A stretch of DNA of 64,000 bases from Entomobacter blattae (GTDB lineage: Bacteria > Pseudomonadota > Alphaproteobacteria > Acetobacterales > Acetobacteraceae). The stretch spans positions 718,501 to 782,500 of the forward strand of contig NZ_CP060244.1 in NCBI RefSeq assembly GCF_014672835.1, read 5' to 3'. The translations under genes and the position numbers were made by a program. Position 1 is the stretch's first letter; each line of letters opens with the position of its first letter. The notes beneath the pieces were generated by a model, which worked only from the letters and a program-made list of their open reading frames with translations, was not told where the DNA came from and searched no databases. Shown one piece after another: positions 53,293 through 62,907 of this stretch.

Positions 53293-53946
53293 GTGAGTGC
53301 CACTTTTACAGTTATAAAAGTTTCATCGCGCGAGAAAGCAGGTAAGGGGGCAGCTCGCGCCGCTCGGCGTCAAGGTCTTGTACCAGCCGTTGTGTATGGC
53401 GGTAAACAAGCCCCAACCCTTATCGCCTTGGATCCACGCCTGGTTATGCGCGAATTAAGCCGCCCTGGTTGGCGCTCACGCCTGTTTGATATTCAGGGGG
53501 AAAATGGCTCCCTCGGCCGTGGCCTTATGCGTGATATCCAGCTTCATCCGGTTGGGGATTATCCCCTACATGTGGATTTTCAACGCCTTGCCGTAGGCCA
53601 GCATATTCGCGTAGAAATTCAGATTATTATTGAGGGTGAGGAAAAAGCACCAGGAATTAAACGGGGTGGCGTTGTCAATATCGTTCGCCACACTGTGGAA
53701 GTGAACTGCGATGCAGAGCATATTCCTGAATCCTTTAGGGTTGATATTTCAGGCCTAGATATTCACGATACTATCCGTTGGTCTGATCTGGCGGGAACTG
53801 AAAATGTTACCCCTGTGATGCACGATGTTGATTTTGTAATTGTCACGATTGCGGCGCCAACCGTTGAGGTCGAAGCCTCTGAGGATGCTGCAGGTGAAGG
53901 CAGTGCAGGCGGTGATGAGAAAAAAGAGGCCTCTTCTGAAGGCTAG
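53293..53946 (+). CDS. rplY: Ribosomal protein L25 / general stress protein Ctc
   Basis: 5S-rRNA-binding protein of the long TL5/Ctc type. 217 residues from GTG 53293 (AGGAGCAG ahead): [36 protein letters not shown], and the acidic C-terminal tail ([18 protein letters not shown]). An in-frame GTG at 53278 is also possible. First of rplY-pth-ychF. Confidence 0.94.
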   Translation: MSATFTVIKVSSREKAGKGAARAARRQGLVPAVVYGGKQAPTLIALDPRLVMRELSRPGWRSRLFDIQGENGSLGRGLMRDIQLHPVGDYPLHVDFQRLAVGQHIRVEIQIIIEGEEKAPGIKRGGVVNIVRHTVEVNCDAEHIPESFRVDISGLDIHDTIRWSDLAGTENVTPVMHDVDFVIVTIAAPTVEVEASEDAAGEGSAGGDEKKEASSEG

Positions 53947-54000
53947 ACCTAAGGAGACAGTTTTTACAGACCCAATATTGGACTATTAGGAGTATCGGCG

Positions 54001-54576
54001 ATGTTGTTGTGGGTTGGTCTAGGAAACCCCGAAGCAGGAATGCAGCAGCATCGCCATAATATTGGATTTATGGCGGTAGAGCATATAGCTGCACGCCATG
54101 GGTTTTCTCCTTGGCGAAATCGCTTTAAAGGAGAGTTTTCTGAAGGTCAGTTGGGGGGGCAGAAGGTTTTTCTGCTCAAACCTATGACTTATATGAACCG
54201 CTCTGGCCAAAGTGTGCAACAAGCAGCGGCCTTTTATAAAATCCCGTTGGGGGATATTTTTATTTTCCATGATGAGTTGGACCTTGATCCAGGGCGTATA
54301 AAGGTTAAATCCGGCGGTGGAGCAGCAGGACATAATGGCTTACGTTCTATTGATCAGGAAATGGGTGGGCAAGATTATTGGCGTATACGTCTTGGCATTG
54401 GTCATCCTGGCCATAAGGATCGGGTGACAGGGCACGTTTTGGGTAATTTTTCTACGGCTGAGCGCCCTGATCTGGAAAAAGAGTTGAATGCCATTGCCGA
54501 TTCCGCATCCTTATTAGCGCAGGGCCAGAAAGAGGCTTTTATGAGCAGGGTTGCCCTGCTATTACAGGAGAAGTAA
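54001..54576 (+). CDS. pth: Peptidyl-tRNA hydrolase
   Basis: Releases tRNA from prematurely dropped peptidyl-tRNA. 191 residues: WVGLGNPEAGMQQHRHNIGF with the catalytic His, LLKPMTYMNRSGQSV, FHDELDLDPGRIKVKSGGGAAGHNG and RIRLGIGHPG. Typical order after rplY. Confidence 0.97.
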   Translation: MLLWVGLGNPEAGMQQHRHNIGFMAVEHIAARHGFSPWRNRFKGEFSEGQLGGQKVFLLKPMTYMNRSGQSVQQAAAFYKIPLGDIFIFHDELDLDPGRIKVKSGGGAAGHNGLRSIDQEMGGQDYWRIRLGIGHPGHKDRVTGHVLGNFSTAERPDLEKELNAIADSASLLAQGQKEAFMSRVALLLQEK

Positions 54577-54582
54577 AGAGAA

Positions 54583-55677
54583 ATGGGCTTTAACTGTGGC
54601 ATTGTTGGACTACCAAATGTCGGGAAATCAACTTTATTTAATGCCTTAACCCAAACGGCTTCTGCCCAGGCAGCGAATTACCCGTTTTGTACGATTGAGC
54701 CCAATGTTGGCCGGGTTGCTGTACCGGATAACCGCTTGGATATTTTGGCCAAAATTGCAGGCTCCCAGAAAATTTTACCGACCAGCCTAGAGTTTGTTGA
54801 TATTGCAGGCCTGGTGCGGGGTGCTTCTCGGGGAGAGGGGCTAGGGAATCAGTTTTTGGCCAATATCCGCGAGGTCGATGCCATCATTCATGTTTTGCGC
54901 TGCTTTGAGGATGGCGATATTACCCATGTGGAAGGGTCTGTTGATCCTGTAAGGGATGCAGAAACCATTGAGACAGAATTGATGCTGGCCGATCTTGACA
55001 GTTTAGAAAAACGCCTGCCAGCTTTGCAGAAAAAAGCCAAAGGAAATGACCGCGAGGCCCAAAGTCAGGTGAGTATTATTGAACCCCTGATTGCAGCCTT
55101 GAAGGAGGGCATTCCAGCCAGAAAAGCCATTCCCGCAGGAGAAGAAAAGGCGGTTCGGCAGCTTCAGTTACTCACCAGCAAACCCGTACTCTATGTTTGT
55201 AATGTTGAAGAAGACTCGGCAGCAACGGGCAATGCTTTTTCTGAGCGTGTTAAGGAGATGGCAGCGAAGGAGAAGGCGGAAATCGTGGTGGTTTCAGCAG
55301 CCATTGAAGCTGAAGTGAGCGTGCTGGAGGCATCAGAACGGACAGAGTTCCTAGAGGGGCTAGGCCTTCAGGAAAGTGGGTTGGATCGGGTCATTTCAGC
55401 GGGATATAAGCTGCTCAATCTGGTGACTTATTTTACCTGTGGTCCCAAGGAAACACGGGCGTGGACAATTACGAAAGGGACAAAGGCCCCCCAAGCAGCC
55501 GCTGTTATTCATAATGATTTCGAGCGGGGCTTTATCGCCTGTGAAACGATCGCCTATGCCGACTATGTTTCCTGTAAAGGGGAGGTAGGTGCTAAAGAAG
55601 CAGGGAAAATGCGGGTAGAAGGGCGGGACTATATCGTCCAGGATGGAGATGTGCTTCTCTTCCGGTTTAATGTGTGA
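54583..55677 (+). CDS. ychF: Ribosome-binding ATPase/GTPase YchF
   Basis: OLA1-type P-loop ATPase that binds ribosomes and affects stress responses. 364 residues: [50 protein letters not shown], and the NVEED region in place of the usual GTP-specific NKxD motif; the C-terminal TGS-like domain ends [10 protein letters not shown]. The segment 55369-55562 was copied to 3489-3681. Confidence 0.97.
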   Translation: MGFNCGIVGLPNVGKSTLFNALTQTASAQAANYPFCTIEPNVGRVAVPDNRLDILAKIAGSQKILPTSLEFVDIAGLVRGASRGEGLGNQFLANIREVDAIIHVLRCFEDGDITHVEGSVDPVRDAETIETELMLADLDSLEKRLPALQKKAKGNDREAQSQVSIIEPLIAALKEGIPARKAIPAGEEKAVRQLQLLTSKPVLYVCNVEEDSAATGNAFSERVKEMAAKEKAEIVVVSAAIEAEVSVLEASERTEFLEGLGLQESGLDRVISAGYKLLNLVTYFTCGPKETRAWTITKGTKAPQAAAVIHNDFERGFIACETIAYADYVSCKGEVGAKEAGKMRVEGRDYIVQDGDVLLFRFNV

Positions 55678-55783
55678 TTATATATTCTGAGAGTTTCTCC
55701 TTCCAAAATCTGTTTCCAGAATCAGCACAAGAGTCGGAATAACAGCCTATTAAACTCTTTTCTGGCAACCTAAAGGAAAAATA

Positions 55784-57064
55784 ATGGTTGAAGGTCACGG
55801 TGTTATGGCTTTTTCTGATCAGGGTATAAACCTTATGTTGCCTTTAGCGCATAAGGCGCGAGAGGTGGGGGGCGTGCTTGCGCAATCGTCCTTGGAGAAA
55901 CGCAATAACGCCCTGCAGGCAGCAGCTTTCAAGATAAGGGACATGCAGGCAGAGATTTTGGCAGAGAATGCTAAGGATATTGCAGCCTTTACGGGAAATG
56001 CTGCCATGCGGGATCGCCTTTTGCTTACTCCTGAAAGGATAGAGGTCATGGCGCGGGGCTTGGAAGAGATTAGCGCCCTTCCAGATCCTTTAAACCGGAT
56101 TCTTGAGGAATGGGAACGGCCTAACGGGCTGCGCATTCGTAAAGTTACCATGCCTGTGGGTGTTTTAGGTATTATCTACGAAAGCCGCCCCAATGTGGGG
56201 ATTGACGCAAGCGGTCTTGCCATAAAATCGGGGAATGCGATTCTCTTACGAGGAGGGTCAGACAGTTTTCATAGTGCCTCAGTATTGCACAAGGCGGTGG
56301 TCTTTGGTTTGGAGCAAGCTGGCCTTCCTACCGCTACGGTGCAAATTGCTCCCAATAGCAATCGGGAGCGTGTTAAGGAAATGCTTCATGCTTCTGGTAT
56401 GATAGATTTAATCATTCCACGAGGCGGGAAATCGCTTGTAGAATTCGTTCTTCATGAATCTCGGGTGCCGGTGTTAGCGCATGCTGAAGGATTATGCCAT
56501 ACTTATATCCATACGGATGCAGAATTGGATATGGCCCGTAAGATTTTACTGAATGCCAAAATGCGCCGGGTAGGGATTTGCGGAGCAACAGAAACGTTAT
56601 TGATTGATGAAGCCATTGCACCGTCTTTTTTGCCTGTATTGGTGGAAGATTTACGGCAAAAGGGATGTGGCTTTAGGGCCGATAAGAAAGCCCGTGCGCT
56701 TGTACCAGGCCTGACAGCTGCAACAGAGCAGGATTTTGCTACAGAATGGCTTGATAGTGTTCTCTCTATTGCCGTTGTGTCCAATATTGAGGAAGCCTTG
56801 CAGCATATTGCTCGGTATGGCAGCTCTCATACAGAAGCCATTGTGACCCAGAACGAGCAGGCAGCCCAGCAATTTTTAAATGCCACGCAGAGTGCTGTTG
56901 CTATGTGGAATGCCTCTACCCAGTTTTGCGATGGGGGGGAGTTTGGTTTTGGGGCAGAAATTGGTATTTCTACCGGAAGACTCCACGCCCGTGGGCCAGT
57001 CGGTGTGAATCAGCTGACCACTTTTCGTTATCATGTCATTGGTCATGGCCAAACCCGCCCGTAA
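55784..57064 (+). CDS. proA: Gamma-glutamyl phosphate reductase
   Basis: Second step of proline synthesis; aldehyde-dehydrogenase-fold enzyme. 426 residues: VGVLGIIYESRPNVGIDASGLAIKSGNAILLRGGSD, the catalytic Cys in NAKMRRVGICGATETLL, and GAEIGISTGRLHARGPVG. The stop overlaps nadD by 32 nt. Confidence 0.97.
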   Translation: MVEGHGVMAFSDQGINLMLPLAHKAREVGGVLAQSSLEKRNNALQAAAFKIRDMQAEILAENAKDIAAFTGNAAMRDRLLLTPERIEVMARGLEEISALPDPLNRILEEWERPNGLRIRKVTMPVGVLGIIYESRPNVGIDASGLAIKSGNAILLRGGSDSFHSASVLHKAVVFGLEQAGLPTATVQIAPNSNRERVKEMLHASGMIDLIIPRGGKSLVEFVLHESRVPVLAHAEGLCHTYIHTDAELDMARKILLNAKMRRVGICGATETLLIDEAIAPSFLPVLVEDLRQKGCGFRADKKARALVPGLTAATEQDFATEWLDSVLSIAVVSNIEEALQHIARYGSSHTEAIVTQNEQAAQQFLNATQSAVAMWNASTQFCDGGEFGFGAEIGISTGRLHARGPVGVNQLTTFRYHVIGHGQTRP

Positions 57065-57758
57065 GATTTGCCAGGTGCCACTTTCTTCTTCCTTTCATCG
57101 GGCTTTGGCTACGCCCTCCCGCTGGGGAGATGGGAGAAGGATTCGTGTAGGTCTCTTAGGGGGATCTTTTAACCCTGCCCATAAAGGGCATATGGATTTA
57201 GCGCTTTTTTCATTACGTCGATTTCAGCTGGATCAGGTGTGGTTAATGGTATCACCGGGCAACCCGCTCAAGCCGATTGCCGGTATGGCCCCTTTTTTGC
57301 GAAGGTTGGACTCTGTTAAAAGCAAAATTACTTCTCCTCGTTTGATTGCGACTGATATTGAGCAGGCTATACAGAAAAAATATACTTATGAAACCATCAA
57401 AATTTTAAAGGCGCGGTTTCCTCATGCCCAGTTTATATGGCTGATGGGCGCTGATAGCTTGATACAGTTTCCTCGTTGGAAGTTCTGGAAACGTTTGGCT
57501 GCTCTTGTACCCATAGGAATAGTGCCTAGGCCTAGCTATACTTATAAGGCCTTACACGGTCAGGCGGCTTCCTATTTGCGCCATGGTCGGTTGGGGAGTA
57601 AGGCATTTTCTTCGGGGGCCTTTCATCAATTGCCTTCGTGGTGTTTGCCATTAGCCAAAGAAAACCAAATTTCTGCGACCGCTATACGGAAAAAAGATAT
57701 GGAAAAAAGAAATAGAAAAAGGCTTACAGCGTGCAAAAATACACTCAATGTTTTATAA
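57033..57758 (+). CDS. nadD: Nicotinate-nucleotide adenylyltransferase
   Basis: Makes nicotinic acid adenine dinucleotide in NAD synthesis. 241 residues with VGLLGGSFNPAHKGHMDLA (the HxGH-like GSFNPxHxGH motif), WLMVSPGNPLKP, WLMGADSLIQFPRW and ISATAIRKK. The extra N-terminal 35 residues overlap proA; a start at ATG 57045 is also possible. proA-nadD-rsfS-rlmH is a common alphaproteobacterial order; nadE is at 28 kb. Confidence 0.94.
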   Translation: MSLVMAKPARKICQVPLSSSFHRALATPSRWGDGRRIRVGLLGGSFNPAHKGHMDLALFSLRRFQLDQVWLMVSPGNPLKPIAGMAPFLRRLDSVKSKITSPRLIATDIEQAIQKKYTYETIKILKARFPHAQFIWLMGADSLIQFPRWKFWKRLAALVPIGIVPRPSYTYKALHGQAASYLRHGRLGSKAFSSGAFHQLPSWCLPLAKENQISATAIRKKDMEKRNRKRLTACKNTLNVL

Positions 57759-57813
57759 GCCCTTATAAAATAGAGAACGAGAAAACCGGTTAAAATAAGG
57801 ATTGAATCCCATT

Positions 57814-58215
57814 ATGGCAACACCAGAAAAAAACAAGATTGAGCACTATCTTTTGCTCGTAAAAGAAAGCCTGGATGAAGATAAGGCCGAAGATATTGTT
57901 GTGATCAATCTTGTTGGGAAAGCCTCTTTTGCAGATTATATGGTGATTGCAACAGGGCTGGCAGACAGGCAGATTATAGCAATGGCTGCTCATTTAGAGG
58001 AAAAGCTCAAAGAGGCAGGATTAAAGCAAATCAAGATTGAAGGGGCGAATGGCTCATCCTGGGTTTTGATAGATGCGGGGAATATAATCGTCCATCTTTT
58101 TAAGCCAGAATGTCGGCTCTTGTATAATCTGGAAAAGATGTGGGGACAGGATTGGGATACGACCCAGTCTGAAAAAGCGGTAGAGCTTTTTAAGCAGTAT
58201 CAGAACGAATCGTGA
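57814..58215 (+). CDS. rsfS: Ribosomal silencing factor RsfS
   Basis: Blocks subunit joining by binding L14 in starvation. 133 residues from ATG 57814: EDKAEDIVVINLVGKASFADYMVIATGLADRQI (read in pieces), WVLIDAGNIIVHLF and YNLEKMWGQD. An in-frame TTG 12 nt upstream is less likely. Confidence 0.96.
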   Translation: MATPEKNKIEHYLLLVKESLDEDKAEDIVVINLVGKASFADYMVIATGLADRQIIAMAAHLEEKLKEAGLKQIKIEGANGSSWVLIDAGNIIVHLFKPECRLLYNLEKMWGQDWDTTQSEKAVELFKQYQNES

Positions 58216-58216
58216 C

Positions 58217-58675
58217 ATGTATCTGGCTGCAATCGGAAAACTCAAACCCGGACCAGAAAAAACCCTGTTCGACAAATATGCTGTAAGGCTCTTATCTCCT
58301 TTAAAAGTGATTGAGATTCCAGAGAAAAAAGGCTCCACCCAGGATATACGGAAAAAAGAATCCGAGGCTTTGCTTGCTGCTATTGCTCCAAACTCTTATA
58401 TGGTTGCCCTTGATGAAGGGGGGCAGGAGTGGAGCAGTATAGCCTTTGCCGATAGGCTTGCCGTTTGGCAGGCACATAGCCATGAGTTAGGGTTTGTTAT
58501 TGGCGGAACAGAGGGGCTAACCAAACCCGTGTTACAAAGGGCTAATGCTGTTATGTCTCTGGGGAAAATGACTTGGCCCCATTTTTTGGTAAGGGCTTTA
58601 TTGGTTGAACAACTTTACCGTGTGCAATGTATTCATCAAGGCCATCCTTACCACAAAACAGGTCGTCCTATCTAA
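58217..58675 (+). CDS. rlmH: 23S rRNA (pseudouridine1915-N3)-methyltransferase
   Basis: SPOUT-class methyltransferase. 152 residues: LAAIGKLKPGPEKTLFDKY, YMVALDEGGQEWSS, FVIGGTEGL and SLGKMTWPHFLVRALLVEQLYR. It begins 1 nt after the rsfS stop. Confidence 0.97.
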   Translation: MYLAAIGKLKPGPEKTLFDKYAVRLLSPLKVIEIPEKKGSTQDIRKKESEALLAAIAPNSYMVALDEGGQEWSSIAFADRLAVWQAHSHELGFVIGGTEGLTKPVLQRANAVMSLGKMTWPHFLVRALLVEQLYRVQCIHQGHPYHKTGRPI

Positions 58676-59020
58676 GGCGCAACTTATAGGAATGTCTCTC
58701 TCTTATTTTGGTGCGGAATAATCATCTCTTCCGTATAATCTTTTTGAAAGTATCCTTGGCATAATATGGTGACACAATATGGTTGATGTAACGATCAATT
58801 AGGGCCCCCAAAATATAACTCACTTTTGACACTTCCTGAATGTTGTCATTCAGGTACTAAATAATAAACGCAAAAAGAGTGGCAATTTTGGAAAAATAAA
58901 AGACAAACACTCGCTAAGAGTAGGTCTATGGCCTTAAAAGGCAAACTCAGCTAGAGAATCTTCCTAGAAAAGTGTTGAAAAGAATCTTGCTAGAAGGACC
59001 CTTCCTTGGAGGTAGAACAT
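58676..59020. other. Convergent spacer between rlmH and the CHAP gene
   Basis: About 345 bases with no gene seen. A perfect hairpin CCTGAATG / CATTCAGG with loop TTGT lies at 58835-58854; it has no U-run and may act on either strand. Confidence 0.5.
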
Positions 59021-59728
59021 TTATCTTAAGTTACGGTTGGGAGCATCCAAGGGAACAGAAGGGGATAATACGGCCGGGGCTTCAGCAACTTCTGTTGAGA
59101 GCATAGGCTGAGAAAGCGGGCCTGAAATGGAATGCCGTGCATAATGATAATGGCTGGGAGTAGTAGTATTTCTTGCTGTAATAATCCCTCCACGAGAAGC
59201 ACCAGGAGCCCGTGGATAAATAAATCCATAAGTGGGGTAAATACTACCAAATTTTTCGCTATGGCCAATAGCAACTCTTACAGCACTCCAGTCGTTATTA
59301 GGAGAGACGTCTACGACGCGAGTGTCCCGGCTAATGCCCCTTTGGTTCCAATGGGATTGGTCTATAACAATAACACGGCTGTTAAGAACTTCTGTTACCA
59401 CGGCCACATGCCCAAGAGGCATACGCCGGGTAGAGCGGAAATTAAGAACACTGCCAGCTTCTGGGGTATTTCCACGGTCATAACGACCAGCAGCATTCTC
59501 CCACCAGTCTACGGCATTGCCCCGTAAGGACACTTCCGAAGCATTCTTTGCAAAGGCCACGCATTGAATAACACGCCCACCATAAGCCCTGTGGCTATGG
59601 TTATGGCTATACCGGACATGAAAATGTCTACCATGATGAGATCTAGCAGAAGAATGTGTTGAATATAAGACACAGAACACCGTTAAAAGAGAAGAGAAAA
59701 ATTTTGTTCTTATCTTCCTAGATGTCAT
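59021..59728 (-). CDS. Exported CHAP-domain protein (putative peptidoglycan amidase/endopeptidase)
   Basis: 235 residues from ATG 59728. A signal sequence (about 1-28) is followed by a His-rich stretch (RSHHGRHFHVRYSHNHSH), then a CHAP domain with the catalytic Cys in VIQCVAFAKN, His in GHVAVVTEV and an acidic/Asn partner in IDQSHWNQRG. A Pro/Ser/Thr-rich tail follows. It probably cleaves cell-wall peptides in the periplasm. Confidence 0.88.
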   Translation of the reverse strand: MTSRKIRTKFFSSLLTVFCVLYSTHSSARSHHGRHFHVRYSHNHSHRAYGGRVIQCVAFAKNASEVSLRGNAVDWWENAAGRYDRGNTPEAGSVLNFRSTRRMPLGHVAVVTEVLNSRVIVIDQSHWNQRGISRDTRVVDVSPNNDWSAVRVAIGHSEKFGSIYPTYGFIYPRAPGASRGGIITARNTTTPSHYHYARHSISGPLSQPMLSTEVAEAPAVLSPSVPLDAPNRNLR

Positions 59729-60000
59729 AGCGAGCACGTTCCCTGCCGAAAAATAATTACGGATTTCAAGACTTATTCTTCAGGCAAACTACGTGTAAAA
59801 TGTTTTATCTGCAAGCCTAAATAAAGAAAGTTGCCAAATTTTTTTATCAAAAATTTTTTATTCCATAGTTTTATGAAAATGACGCCCCCATCAATTGCCC
59901 TGATAAGGCATTGTCGAGAAACTGCTTATAATGAAGGCTTTATTATGGGGGCGTAAGTCACGATATGATTAATCTTATCGAATCGAAAAATTGGCTTAGA

Positions 60001-60351
60001 TTATTTTGTTGCAATCAGCATAACTTCTACCAGCATGCGCGGGTCGACCATTTCGGCCTGTACACAAGCCCGGGCTGGGGCTTCACCCTTCGGGAGCCAT
60101 TCTTCCCATATTTTGTTGAAAATATCTTTATCGGCAATATTTTTAAGCCAAACCTGGGCTTGTAACAGGCGGGTATTGTCGGTTCCATGTTCTTCTAGCA
60201 GGGCATCCAGTTGGGTTAAAACACTTTTGCTTTGGCCGGCAATATCAAGCGAAAGGTCAGAAGCTGTCATTCCTTGTGTGAAAATAAAATGGTGAAACTC
60301 TACGGCTTTTGAGAAAATGGCTGAGGGAGATGTGCGGATTATTTTACTCAT
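60001..60351 (-). CDS. RidA family protein, short form
   Basis: 116 residues: PSAIFSKAVEFHHFIFTQGMTASDLSLD, LQAQVWLKNIADKDIFNKIWEEWLP and ARACVQAEMVDPRMLVEVMLIA with the conserved Arg and terminal Glu. It resembles the RutC/RidA core and differs from the 157-residue paralogue at 20 kb. Single gene. Confidence 0.92.
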   Translation of the reverse strand: MSKIIRTSPSAIFSKAVEFHHFIFTQGMTASDLSLDIAGQSKSVLTQLDALLEEHGTDNTRLLQAQVWLKNIADKDIFNKIWEEWLPKGEAPARACVQAEMVDPRMLVEVMLIATK

Positions 60352-60525
60352 GGCTGTTTATTCCTATAGTTGGGAAAAAAGAACAAAATCAGCTATGGTT
60401 TACCCGTTTACAACCTTCTATGTAAAGGGAGGCTTGCCCTATCAAAACTTTACGGTAAGGTTTTTTAAGGCATATTCTGGGCTATGGCTGCGGGGATAAG
60501 GAAAATGCTTTTCTTATCTTAAGGG

Positions 60526-61230
60526 ATGCGGCCAGTAATGAAAGGTTGGGTTGTTTTTATGCTGCAGGCACAAGGGATGAGGCTGGATGTTGTTCCCGTG
60601 ACGATCGCCAGACAGAATTGCTCCATTTTCTGGGAGGAAACCACTAGGACTGCTGTCGTCATCGATCCTGGTGGGGAGGTACCCCATATTTTGGAGAAGA
60701 TTAGGCAGAATGACCTAAAAGTTGAAATGATCTTGCTGACCCACGGCCATTTTGATCATGTTGGTGGCGCGCATGATTTGCGAGAGATTTTAAGCCAAAA
60801 ACAAAGGGAGGTAGTTCCCGTCATTGGTCCAGCCCAAGCTGATGATTTTCTTTTGCAGGGCGTGGAAGAACAGGTAAAATTGTTTGGGGCACCCGATCAG
60901 AACTTAAAAAATGTGAAGGTAGACCGCTATCTCAGTGGAGGTGAAATCTTAGAAGGGGCAGGGCGCGTTTTTAAGGTTATAATAGTTACTGGCCATACTC
61001 CAGGGCATGTTGCCTTTTTCGATGAAGCCAATAAAACTCTGCTCGCTGGTGATACGCTCTTTGCAGGCACCATTGGACGTACGGATTTTCCTTATGGAAA
61101 TCATGATTTACTGGTGAGAGAAATTAAAACGAAAATTTTTCCTTTGGGAGATGACATCATCGTTTTGCCCGGCCATGGGCGGCCTACTAAAATTGGCATT
61201 GAAAAACAGAGTAATCCGTTTTTAACATAA
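60526..61230 (+). CDS. MBL-fold metallo-hydrolase (GloB-like)
   Basis: 234 residues at most; starts at ATG 60559 or 60577 are also plausible. Metal-binding THGHFDHVGGAHDL, GHTPGHVAFFDEANKTLLAGDTLF and LPGHGRPT are typical of the glyoxalase-II-like hydrolases. Substrate unknown, perhaps a thioester. Confidence 0.93.
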   Translation: MRPVMKGWVVFMLQAQGMRLDVVPVTIARQNCSIFWEETTRTAVVIDPGGEVPHILEKIRQNDLKVEMILLTHGHFDHVGGAHDLREILSQKQREVVPVIGPAQADDFLLQGVEEQVKLFGAPDQNLKNVKVDRYLSGGEILEGAGRVFKVIIVTGHTPGHVAFFDEANKTLLAGDTLFAGTIGRTDFPYGNHDLLVREIKTKIFPLGDDIIVLPGHGRPTKIGIEKQSNPFLT

Positions 61231-61384
61231 GTTCTTAAAGGGTTTTGGGATCAGAGATTAAATTTTTACGCGATCATACGATTCTAAGCGATGGTGAAGG
61301 GTTACGGAAATACGAAGCTCGTCAGAGAGGAAACAGACTAGCCTGAAAATACTTGTAAAGTCATGAAGAGGTGGTAAGACAATT

Positions 61385-62020
61385 ATGTTCCGAAAGAGAG
61401 ATATTTTATATCATAGTACTATAATAATGCTGGTTGGCTTTTTGGGGGCAGAAGGAACAGGCGTGAATTTTCTTGCCCTTACCCAATCTGCTTACGCCCA
61501 GCCCGCTCAAACAAAAGAGGGTGCTGCAGAGGAAGGGCATGCGGTGCAGGCCGAATCCTCCCCTCAAAAAGAACTTACCAAGGAGAAGTTGGTCATTACA
61601 GACCATGCCAATCATCAGCACGAGTTTTTAGTTGAGTTGGCCCTTACCCCAGAAGAGCAGCAAAAGGGAGAAATGTTTCGGACCTCTGTGCCAGAAAATG
61701 GTGGTATGTTGTTTGTATGGCCTCTGCCACAACGAAGCCAAATGTGGATGAAAAATACCCTGGTGCCTTTAGATATGGTTTTTATCTCACCAGAAGGGGA
61801 AATCCTATCGATAGTGGAAAATACGGTTCCTCACAGTTTAGCACAGATTGATAGTTATGGGTTGGTTAAGGCTACTTTAGAGCTCAAGGGGGGCACAGCG
61901 ACCCGTCTTGGTTTACAAAGGGGCGATAAAATATCTTCCCCCTCTTTAAAAGAAGCGCATCTTCCCTCTTCGGCATCGCTTCCAAAGGCTGTGTCTAATC
62001 GGCTCAATAAGAATCAGTGA
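61385..62020 (+). CDS. DUF192 exported protein
   Basis: 211 residues with a signal sequence ending near SAYAQ, a short Glu/Gln linker, then the DUF192 domain: HEFLVELALTPEEQQKGEMFRTSVPENGGMLFVW (in pieces), MWMKNTLVPLDMVFI and ATLELKGGTATRLGLQRGD. A Ser/Pro/Lys tail follows. Periplasmic; function unknown. Convergent with dps across a strong hairpin. Confidence 0.93.
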   Translation: MFRKRDILYHSTIIMLVGFLGAEGTGVNFLALTQSAYAQPAQTKEGAAEEGHAVQAESSPQKELTKEKLVITDHANHQHEFLVELALTPEEQQKGEMFRTSVPENGGMLFVWPLPQRSQMWMKNTLVPLDMVFISPEGEILSIVENTVPHSLAQIDSYGLVKATLELKGGTATRLGLQRGDKISSPSLKEAHLPSSASLPKAVSNRLNKNQ

Positions 62021-62029
62021 AGAATGGGT

Positions 62030-62070
62030 CCATAACAAGAAAGGGGCATTATGCCCCTTTCTTGTTATGG
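62030..62070. terminator. 19-bp perfect bidirectional hairpin
   Basis: Arms 62030-62048 and 62052-62070 pair perfectly with a 3-nt loop. It lies between convergent DUF192 and dps and probably terminates both, although no long U-run follows on the plus strand. Confidence 0.85.
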
Positions 62071-62084
62071 AAGGTTGAAAATCC

Positions 62085-62582
62085 TTACTTTTCATCATAG
62101 ACAAGAGATTCAAGGAACCAAAGTTGTTTTTCAATCCCACGGGAAATTTCTGTAAAGATATCAGCTGTATCCATATCCCCTGCCTCATCTGCTGCATCAA
62201 TATTTTCACGGATAGACTGGGTAAAGGCTGCATAACGTTCAATCAGAGCATGGACATGGTCTGGAATTTTCAAAACGTTAGTAGGGTAGGTTGGAAGCTT
62301 ACTTTTAGAAACATCTGGCACTGTGCCTAGAGCGATACCACCAAGGGCTGCAACACGCTCTGCCATAGTGTCATTAAAATTATCCAGCTCGCCTCTAAAA
62401 GTGTCCAGCATGGTGTGAACACCATAGAATGAGCTTCCCTTTATGTTCCAATGGGCTTGCTTAATGGTGAGGGCAAGGTCAATTCCATCAGCCAGTCGTG
62501 CATTAAGAAGTTGGATTGAAACAGTTTTGGTATTAGAAGGCAGTGAATTCCGTGTGGAACGCAATGAAGGCTTTGTTGTCAT
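62085..62582 (-). CDS. dps: DNA-protection ferritin Dps
   Basis: Dodecameric iron-storage/DNA-binding protein. 165 residues from ATG 62582: QAHWNIKGSSFYGVHTMLDTFRGELDNFNDTMAERVAALGG (in pieces) has the ferroxidase His, Asp and Glu. The N-terminal Thr/Ser/Lys-rich tail (MTTKPSLRSTRNSL) could contact DNA. An in-frame TTG 18 nt upstream is less likely. Fits oxidative-stress defence with katB. Confidence 0.96.
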   Translation of the reverse strand: MTTKPSLRSTRNSLPSNTKTVSIQLLNARLADGIDLALTIKQAHWNIKGSSFYGVHTMLDTFRGELDNFNDTMAERVAALGGIALGTVPDVSKSKLPTYPTNVLKIPDHVHALIERYAAFTQSIRENIDAADEAGDMDTADIFTEISRGIEKQLWFLESLVYDEK

Positions 62583-62907
62583 AATAAAAACAATCTCCAA
62601 GTTTTTTCAATTTTTAAATACAATACAAAGGAAAAGTAAACGATCACTCTTCCTTCTTGAAAAACGTAAACTTTGTTCAACCGTATGATCGGTATTATAA
62701 AGGTTCTTTCTTGTTTTTATAGATAGGCATTTTATTCTATCGTGAAAAGGGTATAGCTGGTTTTTCTTTAAAGGGTTAAGAAAATAAATAGCATAGACTA
62801 TGACTGGACTGCCCAGAAAAGGGTCAAAATATGAAATATTCATTGAGGGCTCAGCGCGGCAGAGAAAAAGCAGCAGAGAAAAACAGGAAGTTGTTAAGGA
62901 AATTAGT